Under the pieces are notes generated by a model. That model had not been told where the DNA came from. It ran no database searches and saw only the letters and a program-made list of their open reading frames with translations. Shown piece after piece: positions 43,391 to 54,000 of a stretch of 64,000 bases of DNA. The stretch covers positions 585,846-649,845 of the forward strand of contig JBAMJR010000261.1 of NCBI GenBank assembly GCA_038501785.1, in the 5' to 3' direction. Positions within the stretch are counted from its first letter, which is position 1; every line of letters starts with the position of its first letter. Position numbers and translations under genes: made by a program. Source of the DNA: Myoxocephalus aenaeus (taxonomy: Eukaryota; Chordata; Actinopteri; Perciformes; Cottidae).

Positions 43391-43672
43391 TGTGAGTCTT
43401 CGGCGGCACAAAGACAACACGCTTCGGATTTGCGGGTTCGTAATATCTTTTATTATTATGATCAGCTGTGTGGTCTTAGCTGTCTCGGCTATGTTGCCTC
43501 TGCTCACCGCTCTCTCCCGTTCCTCAGTCCCTACTCCTGTTTATATCGGGGAGAGACACAAACACAGATTGCCCTAGGCTGAGATTACACCTAATGCCTG
43601 CACCTGTTCCACTGAACCACACCCTCGCTCAATTCCCTCCGCAGCTGAGCGCAACCCCGCCCCGCTGCCACA
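43391..43672 (-). mobile_element. Solo-type LTR upstream of TRIM copy 4
   Basis: This 282-bp sequence is bounded by TG..CA in either reading: TGTGAGTC at 43,391 and CTGCCACA at 43,665-43,672. On the minus strand it has a TATA block GATATAAACAGG and an AATAAA signal just before the CCGCAAATCCGAAG block. Orientation points towards TRIM copy 4. It lacks an internal region beside it, and I could not find a target duplication. Confidence 0.65.
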
Positions 43673-43729
43673 TACCTCCACTGCTAGACTTAGGCCAGGG
43701 AGCCTTCGGGCCTTTCTTGTTGTTTTTGC

Positions 43730-44800
43730 CTTAAAAACCTCCACCTCCAGTCACCAGTCCATCAAGCTCCTGAAGTTTGCGGATGACACCACCCTCATTG
43801 GACTCATCTCTGGTGGGGACGAGTCCGCCTACAGGTGGGAGACTGCCCACCTGGTGACCTGGTGCAGCCAAAACAACCTGGAGCTCAACGCTCTGAAGAC
43901 AGTGGAGATGGTTGTGGACCTCAGAAAGAACGCAGCCCCACCCGCCCCTCTCACCCTGTGTGACTCCCCGTCGACGCTGTGGAGTCCTTCCGCTTCCTGG
44001 GCTCCATCCTAACCCAGGACCTCAAGTGGGAGCTGAACATCAGCTCCATCACTAAGAAGGCGGCTCAGCAGAGGATGTTCTTCCTGAGGCAGCTGAAGAA
44101 ATTCAACCTGCCGAAGAAAATGATGGTGCACTTCTACACTGCCATTCTTGAGTCCATCCTCTGCTCCTCCATCACCATCTGGCACACTGCAGCCACTGCC
44201 AAGGACAAGGCCAGGCTGCGGCGCATCATCCGCTCTGCTGAGAGGGTGATTGGCTGTAATCTGCCGTCCCTCCAGGACTTGATCGATTCAAGGTCTCTGA
44301 AGCGGGCTAGGAAGATTGTAGCCGACCCCTCTCACCCTGGACACAAACTGTTTGAGTCCCTTCCCTCTGGCAGGAGGCTGAGGTCCATCAGGACCAAGAC
44401 CTCCCGCCACACAAACAGTTTTTTCCCATCAGCAGTCGGGCTCATCAACAGAGCCCGGGTCCCCCACTGACTGACTCTGTCACCCCAGACAATCTCCTAC
44501 CGTTCACTCCCCTGCACATCCCTCCACACCTCATTTGAATACATTTGGCACTTTATTTTACACTTGTCACTTTCACATAATCACTTCATCTTATTTTAAT
44601 TTTAACTTGAATTTTTATATTCCATAGTTCTAATTGTAAATACTCAGTAGACCCAATTGTAAATATTCATGCTCCCTCTTATTTCACTCTGTTTTATGTT
44701 TATCGTTAAATGTTTATTGTTAAATGTCATGCACGTTCCGCCAGGACAAATTCCTTGTATGTGTAAACATACTTGGCAATTAAATGGCTTCAGATTCTAA
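43730..44800 (+). pseudogene. LINE 3' part: RT thumb region and 3' tail
   Basis: The palm motif KLLKFADDTTLIG lies near 43,770, followed in another frame by LVTWCSQNNLELN and then a 163-residue open stretch 43,979-44,470 with SFRFLGSILTQDLKW and ending NSFFPSAVGLINRARVPH. This is the C-terminal half of a fish LINE of CR1/Rex type. A frameshift near 43,970 separates the pieces. The A/T-rich tail runs to about 44,800. It is 5'-truncated, as LINE insertions usually are. Confidence 0.8.
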
Positions 44801-44815
44801 TACCCGGCCTAAGGA

Positions 44816-45905
44816 TCACCTTGAAATTAAAAGGCTGTAAAGCCAGATACCACTGAGTAATCCGGGCATTAGTATCTTTTTAATGCAGTGGAGCCACTGG
44901 AGTGGGGCGTTGTCCGACCAGAGGGTGAAAGAGCGTCCCAGGAGGTAGTAGCGCAGGGACTCGACCGCCCACCGGATGGCCAGGCACTCCTTCTCCACCG
45001 TACTGTACCTGGCCTCCCTCTCGGATAGCTTCCGGCTGATGTAGAGGACCGAGCGGTCAACCCCATGTACCTGCTGTGACAAAACGGCCCCCAGCCCTCT
45101 GTTCGAAGCATCAGTCTGCAGAGTAAAGGGAAGAGAGAAATTAGGTGTGTGAAGGAGTGGTTCCCCACAGAGAGCCTGTTTTACCTCCTCAAACGCCAAG
45201 TGGCACCGCTCCGTCCATTGGACCAGATCTGAGGCACCTTTCCGGGTCAGGTCAGTCAGGGGGCTGGTCAGATCTGCGAAGCTCGGGATGAACCGCCTGT
45301 AATAACCCGCCAGCCCCAGAAACTGCCTCACCTCTCTCTTTGTCTTGGGCCGCCGGCAGGCTGCGATAGCGGCGGTCTTGTCCACCTGAGGGTGCACATG
45401 CCCGCCACCCAAGTGGTACCCCAGATACCGTACCTCCCAACGTCCAACTGCACACTTCCCTGGGTTGGCGGTGAGCCCAGCCTGCCTCAGGGTCTCCAGC
45501 ACCGCGCCCACCCGCTGCACATGCTCCGCCCAGGTGGTGCTGTGGATGATTACATCACCCAAGTAGGCGGCCGCATATGCAGCGTGCGGACACAGCACCC
45601 GATCCATGAGGCGTTGAAATGTGGCTGGGGCACCGAACAACCCAAGGAATCGTGATAAATTGGTATAATCCAAACGGAGTGGAGAAGGACTTCTTTGGCG
45701 ACAGAGGAATCTGCCAGTAGCCCTTGGTTAAATCCAGTGTTGTAAAGAAACGCGCAGTACCCAGTCGGTCCAGGAACTCGTCGACCCAGGGCATCGGGTA
45801 TGCATCAAAATGTGACACAACATTTGCCCTGCGATAGTCCACACAGAACCGTTTAGACTCATCCTTCTTGACAACAAGAACAATACACCGGGCTACACCA
45901 GGCAC
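44816..45905 (-). pseudogene. Ty3/gypsy pol relic (reverse transcriptase and RNase H)
   Basis: The minus strand encodes FCVDYRRANVVSHFDAYPMP and FFTTLDLTKGYWQIPL in one frame, then after a frameshift near 45,660 GAPATFQRLMDRV, VRQFLGLAGYYRRFIPSF, LQTDASNRGLGAVL and STVEKECLAIRWAVE. These are reverse transcriptase and RNase H blocks of a Ty3/gypsy element. The catalytic Y-x-D-D box reads YLGD, so one of the two catalytic aspartates is lost. With the frameshift the copy is doubly dead. Integrase and protease are not present. A LINE 3' tail (GACAATAAAGTTGAATC) follows at 45,985-46,066. Confidence 0.85.
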
Positions 45906-46066
45906 TGTTGGACTCTTCTATTACCCCGATCTCCAGCATAGCAGCCAATTCCCTCTGAACCACTTTTCTCTTAACTGCTTCTCTTTTGCACTCTGGACAG
46001 ATGCAAACTACATTTCGTTGTCACAGTACTTGTACTATGTGCAACGACAATAAAGTTGAATCTGAA

Positions 46067-46980
46067 TCTCTTGTGTTCAGGTAACCTGTAGGGTCGTAAC
46101 TGCACCATCTGAAATATGCTCAACTATCGGCCGTTCCCGTTTCAAGGCATTCCCACTAGCGGCTTTTCCATGACTGTCACTTTTTTTGACATACGTATGT
46201 TTTCTCAACATTCTATGACTTCTTTACACTATACTATAGAATGTTTAGTTTTTTTTTCACAACATTTTTTCAACATACTATTATTGTGACACTGTCATCT
46301 TCATGGTGGCTTAGGCTTAGCGTGGTAGCAAATTTTACGGTAGTCGTTCCTTCTGATCGTGGCTCGTGCTCTTGAGTGTGCAGTGTTTTAGTGCCGTAGT
46401 TTTGTTGGATTGTTTTGTTATAACTAAATGTGACTGGTTGTTGATGTGGACTACATATTGTCCGTTAATGATGCAGCATCCCGTCATGCACGTATTTATG
46501 TATACGATAGCAGACGGCACAGAAAGCCCAGGTAGAAAATGCACGGCCCGCCACTGATTGAACGCAATATATCTTTATGATTAAAGTATAGCTGAATATA
46601 TCCTCTACTAACAATAAACAAATACCAATTCAAAGTTTTACATGTTTATTTTTTTAAAGATGTGTACAATCCAAAGACAGACTAAAGAAATATACATACT
46701 TTAGACTTTAAACAAATGTGTCATCATTTTACACTGTAATATAATGAAGTTTATGTTTCTCTATGAATGACTTATTCAGCCAAAAGATGATTGAATCTTT
46801 TGTTTTTACAGTTTAGAAAAACAAATAAAAGAACCATTCATAAACTAAGTGACACATGTTTACTTATAGAAAGGTTGACAATAGAAATGAAAAGCAAATT
46901 GTTGAACTGATTAAAAAATTAAAAAAAACAAAATATGTGAAAGTAAATGAAACAGATGTTTTCAGTAATGAGACAGCAGG
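46067..46980. other. Intergenic and 3' flank of TRIM copy 5
   Basis: 46,067-46,600 shows no gene. From about 46,620 the sequence resembles the 3' flanks of the other minus-strand TRIM copies (TTTTACATGTTTATTTTTT, GATGATT..ATCTTTT), then becomes A-rich near 46,920. No terminator signal is assigned with confidence. Confidence 0.5.
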
Positions 46981-47029
46981 AGGACGAGTGCAGCTGAACA
47001 GTTAAACTCAGTGACTTTTCTCTTCTTCT

Positions 47030-48064
47030 CTAACTGTTCTGTTCCACCGACACACAGACCTTCAGTGGTGATATCTTCAGTGGTGATATCTGCAGATTAA
47101 AATCAGTGTCAATGTATGGAAACATCCTCTCAGTGAAAGTGTGTGTAAAGGTGTGTATGTGTGTGTTAGTATCAGGATCAGAGAACGACAGCTTTCCTCT
47201 GTTCCAGTCCAGATTCACTCTGATCCTCTGATGCTTCTTCTGGACGACGAGAAAAGTGCGTGCTGATGGTGACTCTGTTCTGTATTCATATTCATAGAAC
47301 CGTATTTTCCATAATTCAGACTCAAAGTCTCCCTTCCTCTGGACAGACTCTGCTAACACACCCAGTGACCAGTATATACTGTCTCCTACCTCGACATCCC
47401 AGCTGTGAGTCCCAGAGTTAAATCCCTCAGAGCCCAGAACAGAACAGGAATGATGTAACCTCTCTGGATTATCAGGAAGCTTCTGTCTCTGTCCTCCTCT
47501 CACACTGGTCAGATCTTCAGACAGGATGAGTTCTGGACCAGCAGTGTTTGGGTCCAGAACCACAGGAGTGTAGGAGACCAGGTCCTTCATCTTGTTCCAG
47601 ATGTTGAAGGTCAGGTTGCCCAGGTGTTTGGCCTCGTCTATCAGAGCTCCTGAGAGCAGCTGTGGATCCTCCAGCAGGGGGCGCTGCTGGACTCGTTCCA
47701 CTGCAGCCTTGTAGTTGTTGAGGAATGAGACGTCTTCAGCTCTCAGCTCGTCCTCTGTGGCTCTGACTGTGTCTGAAAGAGCTGCTATCTCTCTGCTCAG
47801 AGCCTCCATCTTCTCCTTCATCATCTGACTCTTCTGCTCCTCTTCCTCCCTCAGTGCAGCCATCCTGGCCTCCTCTTCCTCCTCTAGAAACTGGTGAAGC
47901 TTCTTAAACTGATCCTGAATCTTCCTCTCTGTGCGTCGGGCCTGGACCTTCATGTGTTCTGCTGTTTGATCAGACTTCACTTTAACTTGTTCAAAGACCT
48001 TTAACTTCTCCTTTAAGGGCTCCAGAGTTTCCTGAAGCTTCTTCCTGAGTTGTGGAGCAGCCAT
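47030..48064 (-). CDS. TRIM copy 5: coiled-coil/PRY-SPRY protein lacking RING and B-box
   Basis: The ORF of 344 residues starts MAAPQLRKKLQETLEPL, so the leader ATG is fused almost directly to the start of the coiled coil (full-length copies read DEAAAQLKKKLQ there). RING and B-box are deleted together, in frame. The coiled coil is complete and the SPRY complete, with the most divergent loops in the cluster (RLHHSCS, GDFESELWKIRFYEYEYRTE). Near the C-terminus ISPLK is tandemly duplicated by a 15-bp repeat (LQISPLKISPLKVC). The end VSVEQNS matches copy 4. It could form coiled-coil dimers with full-length copies without ligase activity; that is inference. The leader intron is at 48,082-48,153. 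Confidence 0.85.
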   Translation of the reverse strand: MAAPQLRKKLQETLEPLKEKLKVFEQVKVKSDQTAEHMKVQARRTERKIQDQFKKLHQFLEEEEEARMAALREEEEQKSQMMKEKMEALSREIAALSDTVRATEDELRAEDVSFLNNYKAAVERVQQRPLLEDPQLLSGALIDEAKHLGNLTFNIWNKMKDLVSYTPVVLDPNTAGPELILSEDLTSVRGGQRQKLPDNPERLHHSCSVLGSEGFNSGTHSWDVEVGDSIYWSLGVLAESVQRKGDFESELWKIRFYEYEYRTESPSARTFLVVQKKHQRIRVNLDWNRGKLSFSDPDTNTHIHTFTHTFTERMFPYIDTDFNLQISPLKISPLKVCVSVEQNS

Positions 48065-48410
48065 GTTGTCTCTGAGTGAAGCTGAAACACAGAAAGTACA
48101 TGAGTCATGGCTCCCTCCTCCTCTATAACTTCACTGTGTTGAGTCAAACTCACATTCAGGGTGTGGAGTGTCAGCAGGTTGAAGCAGCAGTGTTGTAGTG
48201 TTCCTCTTTTCTCTCCTGCAGCTGAACTCACTCAGAGGAAGTTGTTAGTTTGGTCTGAAGGTGAATCTGATCGTCTCTCTTTCAGTCTGTGTGTCTCTTT
48301 AGTGAAGAAGAAGCACAAACTGTTTGTCTCAGGTGAGTCAGGTGAGGGGCGGAGCTTTGTGACTCCTCCTCTGCTGAACACTTCACTGATAACACAGAGG
48401 TGTGTTTAAT
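48065..48410 (-). promoter_or_regulatory. Leader exon, 72-bp intron and promoter of TRIM copy 5
   Basis: The same leader as copies 1, 3 and 4, with intron 48,082-48,153 and the GC-box block near 48,350. Similarity ends at about 48,405, and no LTR lies beyond it. Confidence 0.6.
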
Positions 48411-49293
48411 TGCAAAGTCCAAAAGAACATCTACCAAACCTCAAGAGATTACTGATTAACAACATTTCATCTGCATCGTACGGTACATGTTAATCTTCAT
48501 GGAGCTCATAAAATATTAAAGTCTTGCAGGAGTTTGAGTTCAAAGGTTGTTTGGCACATTTGCCTTCAGTAAAAAAGGAGTGTAATGCAATAATGTCGAG
48601 CAAAGTTCACACAAAACCAGATGAGATTAAAGAATTGTGTTACAGAAGCAGACAATTTAAATGTGCTGTAAATGTAAATGTTAAGCTGCCTGTTCTTAAT
48701 TATATAATAATGGATCAGGAAATGAAGGGAACGTAGACAATATAGAGAAATCAGTCGCTTTAACAGCTGAGTTTGTGTCTGTAAACATCATCAGTGTAAC
48801 GGAGTTGTTTTCTGGTCCGGACAGTTTTTAAGCAAACATTCCAATAAAAATGCACTTAAAATATTGATAATAAATGATCGTATAATGTTTTCAGTTGATT
48901 TAATAGTGTTAAACTACTACTTATATTAATAAAGACATCACTGTCAAGAGTGGAGATGTTTTCTCTGTAGTCTGTTACTCGGTAAACCAACTGCAATGAG
49001 TATTTATACACACTGTGTGGTATTTATACTGCGTTCTGTGTCCTGCTTATACGCGCAGGATCGATTCTACCGGCGGAATGAGTCTTATTTATTAATTATT
49101 TATGTTCGTTTTTTTTTTTTATTCTGATTCTGACATAAAATAACCCACAATATGATTATGGATTGTCTTCAACAACTATTTTTTTAGGCTCAATGTTTCA
49201 GGTTCAACTTAAATGAAATAACTCTGGTATGAAACTCTGCTATGAAACTCCAGCGATCAGTCCGCTCAGCTGCAGCGTCCAATCACATAACAG
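48411..49293. other. Intergenic, no gene seen
   Basis: A/T-rich, without domains or recognisable repeats apart from a T run near 49,110. Confidence 0.5.
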
Positions 49294-49563
49294 ATGAACA
49301 GCGAGGGGGCGTGTCCAGCGTTAAAACACTTCCTGGAAGCCCGCTCTCGTGACTCCTCCTCCTCTGAGCAGAATAAGAGCTTTGGGACGGCCGTCAAGAT
49401 GGCGACGCAGAACCACTTCCGGTTCAATCGCGGAAACGACAATTTAGAGACTTGGGATGAACCCCACGTCTCTATGGAAGAAGAGCGGCCCGAGGCCTTC
49501 TTGGTTAAAGTACATGGGGACGTCGTCGTGATTGTCATAGTCTTCAACCAATCAGGTCGTTAG
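49294..49563 (+). other. Possible promoter and first coding exon, unidentified
   Basis: A G/C-rich island stands out from its A/T-rich surroundings. It contains CAAGATGGCGACG (49,395-49,407), a good match to the YY1 element that often overlaps the start ATG of housekeeping genes. From that ATG the frame reads MATQNHFRFNRGNDNLETWD and continues to a stop at 49,563. I do not recognise the peptide and no clear donor is seen. It may be the start of an unknown gene, a retrocopy piece, or chance. A GCTA run follows at about 49,668-49,690. Confidence 0.25.
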
Positions 49564-49825
49564 CTCGACATGCTGGGCGTATCCTTTGACGTGCCAGCGA
49601 GGTGGCGTCAGCATTAACATGCGCTGTGATTGGTCAGTGGGCCAGCCTGACTTTAGTCAACAGAAAGCTAGCTAGCTAGCTAGCTAGCTGCTAGCAGAAC
49701 TCAGATGTAAGAAGAGTTCAGGCTGAAACAAGTTAGGACATGTCTAGTGTTTTGCTTTGGTGTATTTTTTTAACACTCAAAGGCTGAAGGAGGAGGAGAA
49801 ATACAGATTTAATACAGATTGATAC

Positions 49826-49831
49826 TTTATT
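49826..49831 (-). terminator. Poly(A) signal of DDX27
   Basis: AATAAA on the minus strand about 100 bases beyond the DDX27 stop codon at 49,933-49,935, giving a short 3'UTR. Confidence 0.65.
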
Positions 49832-49932
49832 TAAAACTTCTTTAATGAACAAAACTGGAAGAGATTTACACAAAGACGATGTTGAAAATTCATGGAGGAG
49901 AAAACTGCTTCTCAAGGCGGCCATCTTGGCTC

Positions 49933-50991
49933 TCACTTCTTCTTCTTGAACCTGACAGACAGAACAGAGAGGAAACCATTTTAATCTGTGTGGGACCGTA
50001 GATGAATAATAATATTCCCTCTCGGCCCAGAGACTCTACATTGTAAACAAGGGTTGTTTACAGGTTTTTAAAGGTCTAACTCAGTTATACAGACGTCTCT
50101 TTTACATTATTGCTCATGAGGGGAAGTTTTCTAAAAACTCACCTGGAGCCGCCAGGGCGCTTCCTGTCCAAACCGAGACGCTTCCTGTCTTCGAAGGACG
50201 GTCTGCAAGCGGAAAGAGACAGGTGGTGAGACAGGTGGTGAGACAGGAGTGTAGAGACAGGAGTGGTGAGACAGGAGTGGTGAGACAGGAGTGGTGAGAC
50301 AGGAGTGTAGAGACAGGAGTGTAGAGACAGGAGTGTAGAGACAGGAGTGTAGAGACAGGAGTGGTGAGACAGGAGTGGTGAGACAGGAGTGGTGAGACAG
50401 GAGTGGTGAGACAGGAGTGGTGAGACAGGAGTGTAGAGACAGGAGTGTAGAGACAGGTGTGTAGAGACAGGTGTGTAGAGACAGGAGTGTAGAGACAGGA
50501 GTGGTGAGACAGGAGTGGTGAGACAGGAGTGGAGAGACAGGAGTGGAGAGACAGGAGTGGAGAGACAGGAGTGGAGAGACAGGAGTGGAGAGACAGGAGT
50601 GGAGAGACAGGAGTGGAGAGACAGGTGGATACGGTCTAAAATGCTGGATCAGGTATCGAGTATGCGTCATCATTAGTGACGTAACAGAAACCAAGATGGC
50701 GACGGCCAACATGAACAATTCCAGGCTTCAAAACAGACAGACAGACAGAAAGGCGTACAGACAGACAGGTGCATAGACACAGGCGTACGTACAGACAGAC
50801 AGACAGACAGGTGTACAGACAGGTGTACAGACAGGTGTACAGACAGACAGACACTCACCCAGCTCTGTATTGCTTCAGAGCCTTGCTGCTGGTGTTGGTC
50901 AGCTCTTTGTCAAACACAGACTTCTTTCCTCCTCCTTTTTGAACGGCTGCTGCAGAGACAGTTCAGTTTAGTACGTCTGACAGTAAGGAGG

Positions 50992-51061
<70 letters not shown>

Positions 51062-54000
51062 ATTTTAAAGTACTGGTGTCGTATATCTGTGTATTGTAAA
51101 GTACTGGTGTCGTATATATCTGTGTATTGTAAAGTACTGGTGTGGTATATATCTGTGTATTGTAAAGTACTGGTGTGGTATATATCTGTGTATTGTAAAG
51201 TACTGGTGTCGTATATCTGTGTATTGTAAAGTACTGGTGTCGTATATCTGTGTATTGTAAAGTACTGGTGTCGTATATCTGTGTATTGTAAAGTACTGGT
51301 GTCGTATATATCTGTGTATTGTAAAGTACTGGTGTCGTATATCTGTGTATTGTAAAGTACTGGTGTCGTATATCTGTGTATTGTAAAGTACTGGTGTCGT
51401 ATATCTGTGTATTGTAAAGTACTGGTGTCGTATATCTGACCTTTAATTGGCATCTCTTCCTCTGCCATCGCTCTCGCCCTCTTGGGGCGCCGCTCTCTCT
51501 TCGCCGCTCTCTCAGCGAACATCTGAGCCTTCAAGATCTCAAACTGGGCGCGCTCCTCCGACTAGAAGACAACAAAGATCATCAATTTAAAAAGCAGAGC
51601 TCTCACTCTGTCACAACTTCCAGCAGCTGAACATCAGTTCGATCACAAGTTCACAGTGAGCACTTTGAGTTTTAGAATCGACTGTTTTAACGTTTAAAAA
51701 AGCTAATGTCACGTTTCATCATGTGCTGCATTCAGGGGAAATGGGAAAGAATGACACTACCGTCTGTGTATTTATTTTAGTATCACAATCATGAAAGTTT
51801 AGAATATATTGTTACACAGAAGGACATTTTAGAAATGTTCTAAAAGGTTAATGTCCACAACGATTACAGCAAGAAATTATATTGACGCCTCACTTTAAGA
51901 CAGACTTGAAATAAAAAAAAGCTGTGAACCGGCCCTTTAAATAAATTTAAATAAGAAAGATAAAAAATAAAAATTAGATTATAGAAGCTCTGATGGAGCT
52001 TCTATAATCTACATTCCTTTAATATTGAATAAAACCACTCAAACACTTTTTTTTCTGCCCGTTTGATAATTACTTTCTGCTCTCATAATTATATTACATT
52101 TAATGTAGCTAATTAACATCAATACTGAACTAACTTCACACAATCTATTATAAATGTTTGAGCCGAGGCCTTCAGGGAGCAAAGAGTAGCGCCGTAACTA
52201 AACAGTCAATTAGCTACAAACCGCTCATTAAGGTGGACCGACCATTAAAATAAACTTTGAGACGGTTTCATCTCTAGTAGCTTTAAGGTGGACCAGCTTC
52301 CAAACCCGAGGAGAAGTTTCTCTCACATCGTGCATAATATTCGTCGTAGTTACCGTTAGCTCTTTCTTCTTGCCGGCGTTCACGAACTTTTCCCTCTTCT
52401 TCTTTCCTCTCAGAGCGAGATCGAAGTCCTGTAGAGCCTTGGACACTGAGGGAGAAGGAGAAGTTAAAGCCCAGCCTGTGGAGGTGCTGTGTGGTGCCGT
52501 GTTGTGTGGTGCCGTGTGGCGCCGTGTGGTGCCGTGTTGTGCCGTGTGGTGCCGTGTTGTGTGGTGCCGTGTTGTGCCGTGTGGTGCCGTGTGGTGCCGT
52601 GAGTCGCCGTGTGGTGCCGTGAGGCGGCGTGAGGTGCCGTGTTGTGTGGTGCCGTGTGGTGCCGTGTTGTGCCGTGAGTCGCCGTGAGTCGCCGTGTGGT
52701 GCCGTGAGGCGCCGTGTTGTGTGGTGCCGTGAGGTGCCGTGTGGTGCCGTGAGGTGCCGTGTGGCGCCGTGTGGTGCCGTGAGGCGCCGTGTGGTGCCGT
52801 GTGGCGCCGTGTGGTGCCGTGTGGCGCCGTGAGGCGCTGCGGTCGGGTCGGTCAGCTGCAGTACATCGTGCATCAGCGCTCACCGCGGTTCTGTTTCCTC
52901 TCCTGCTGCGTCTGGAACCAGACCCTCTGGGATTGGATGGAGGCGGCGGAGCCCTGGAGGCGCTTCTGAGCCACACTCAACTACAACAAACAAGATGTGA
53001 GGATGAGGCTTCCAGGAAAATACAAGAAAAACACAGACGGCATTTAAAAATGGAGAAATATTTGGTCATAATCACTCGTTATGTTATTATATTTAGGTTG
53101 TAAAAAACGATTGTTTCACACACAGGAGAAACATTTTAAAGGCCGAGAGTCAAAAGGGAAATTTGAATCCAAATGTGGCCACAAATATAAAAATAATACG
53201 GTTGTGTTTCAGCTGGACTGTCCAGGTTTTACTGCCATTAGACTCTTTATCAGGTTCTTCTGTTCTCCAGCTTAAAGACGCCTGCAGCGCTTCATCTTTA
53301 CATGACACACTTTGGCTGTTTTGTTTTTGGAAAGGTGCCAAAAAGACACAACCGCCAAAAGAGACGAGGAGATACTGAACTTAAGAACATGGACACAACA
53401 ACAACAACACAACACCATAACACAAGAGCATAACACAACAACACCTGTGTGAAGTGAAAAGAACCAGAAAAGACAATTACACTTCAACTGAAGTTTCCTG
53501 ATTGCGACATCCTGAGCAGTGTGCAGGTGTATGTGTGTGTGCAGGTGTACAAGTGTGTGTGTAGGTGTACAAGTGTGTGTGTAGGTGTGCATGTGTGTGT
53601 GTGTAGGTGTACATGTGTGTAGGTGTACATGTGTGTGTGTGTGTAGGTGTACATGTGTGTGTGTAGGTGTGCAGGTGTGTGCAGGTGTACATGCGTGTGT
53701 GCGCATGCGTGTGTGCGCATGCGTGTGCAGGTGTGTGCATGCGTGTGCATGTGCAGGTGTACATGTGTGCAGGTGTACATGTGTGTGCATGTGTGCATGT
53801 GTGTGCAGGTGTGCATGTGTGTAGGTGTGCAGGTGTGTAGGTGTACAGGTGTGTGCAGGTGTACATGTGTGCAGGTGTACAGGTGTGCATGTGTGTAGGT
53901 GTGTGCAGGTGTACATGTGTGCAGGTGTACAGGTGTGCATGTGTGTAGGTGTGTGCAGGTGTACATGTGTGTGCAGGTGTACATGTGTACATGTGTGTGC

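Noticed and set aside
45868..46053. Short + strand ORF at the end of the gypsy relic
   Set aside because: It lies across a LINE 3' tail and antisense gypsy sequence.
50131..50718. 195-codon LSLHSCLSTPVSPLL repeat ORF
   Set aside because: Translation of the 14-bp intron minisatellite, overlapping exon 50,143-50,202 in a different frame.
52283..52976. His/Thr/Ala/Pro-rich repeat ORFs
   Set aside because: Translations of the 10-bp GCCGTGTGGT array inside a DDX27 intron.
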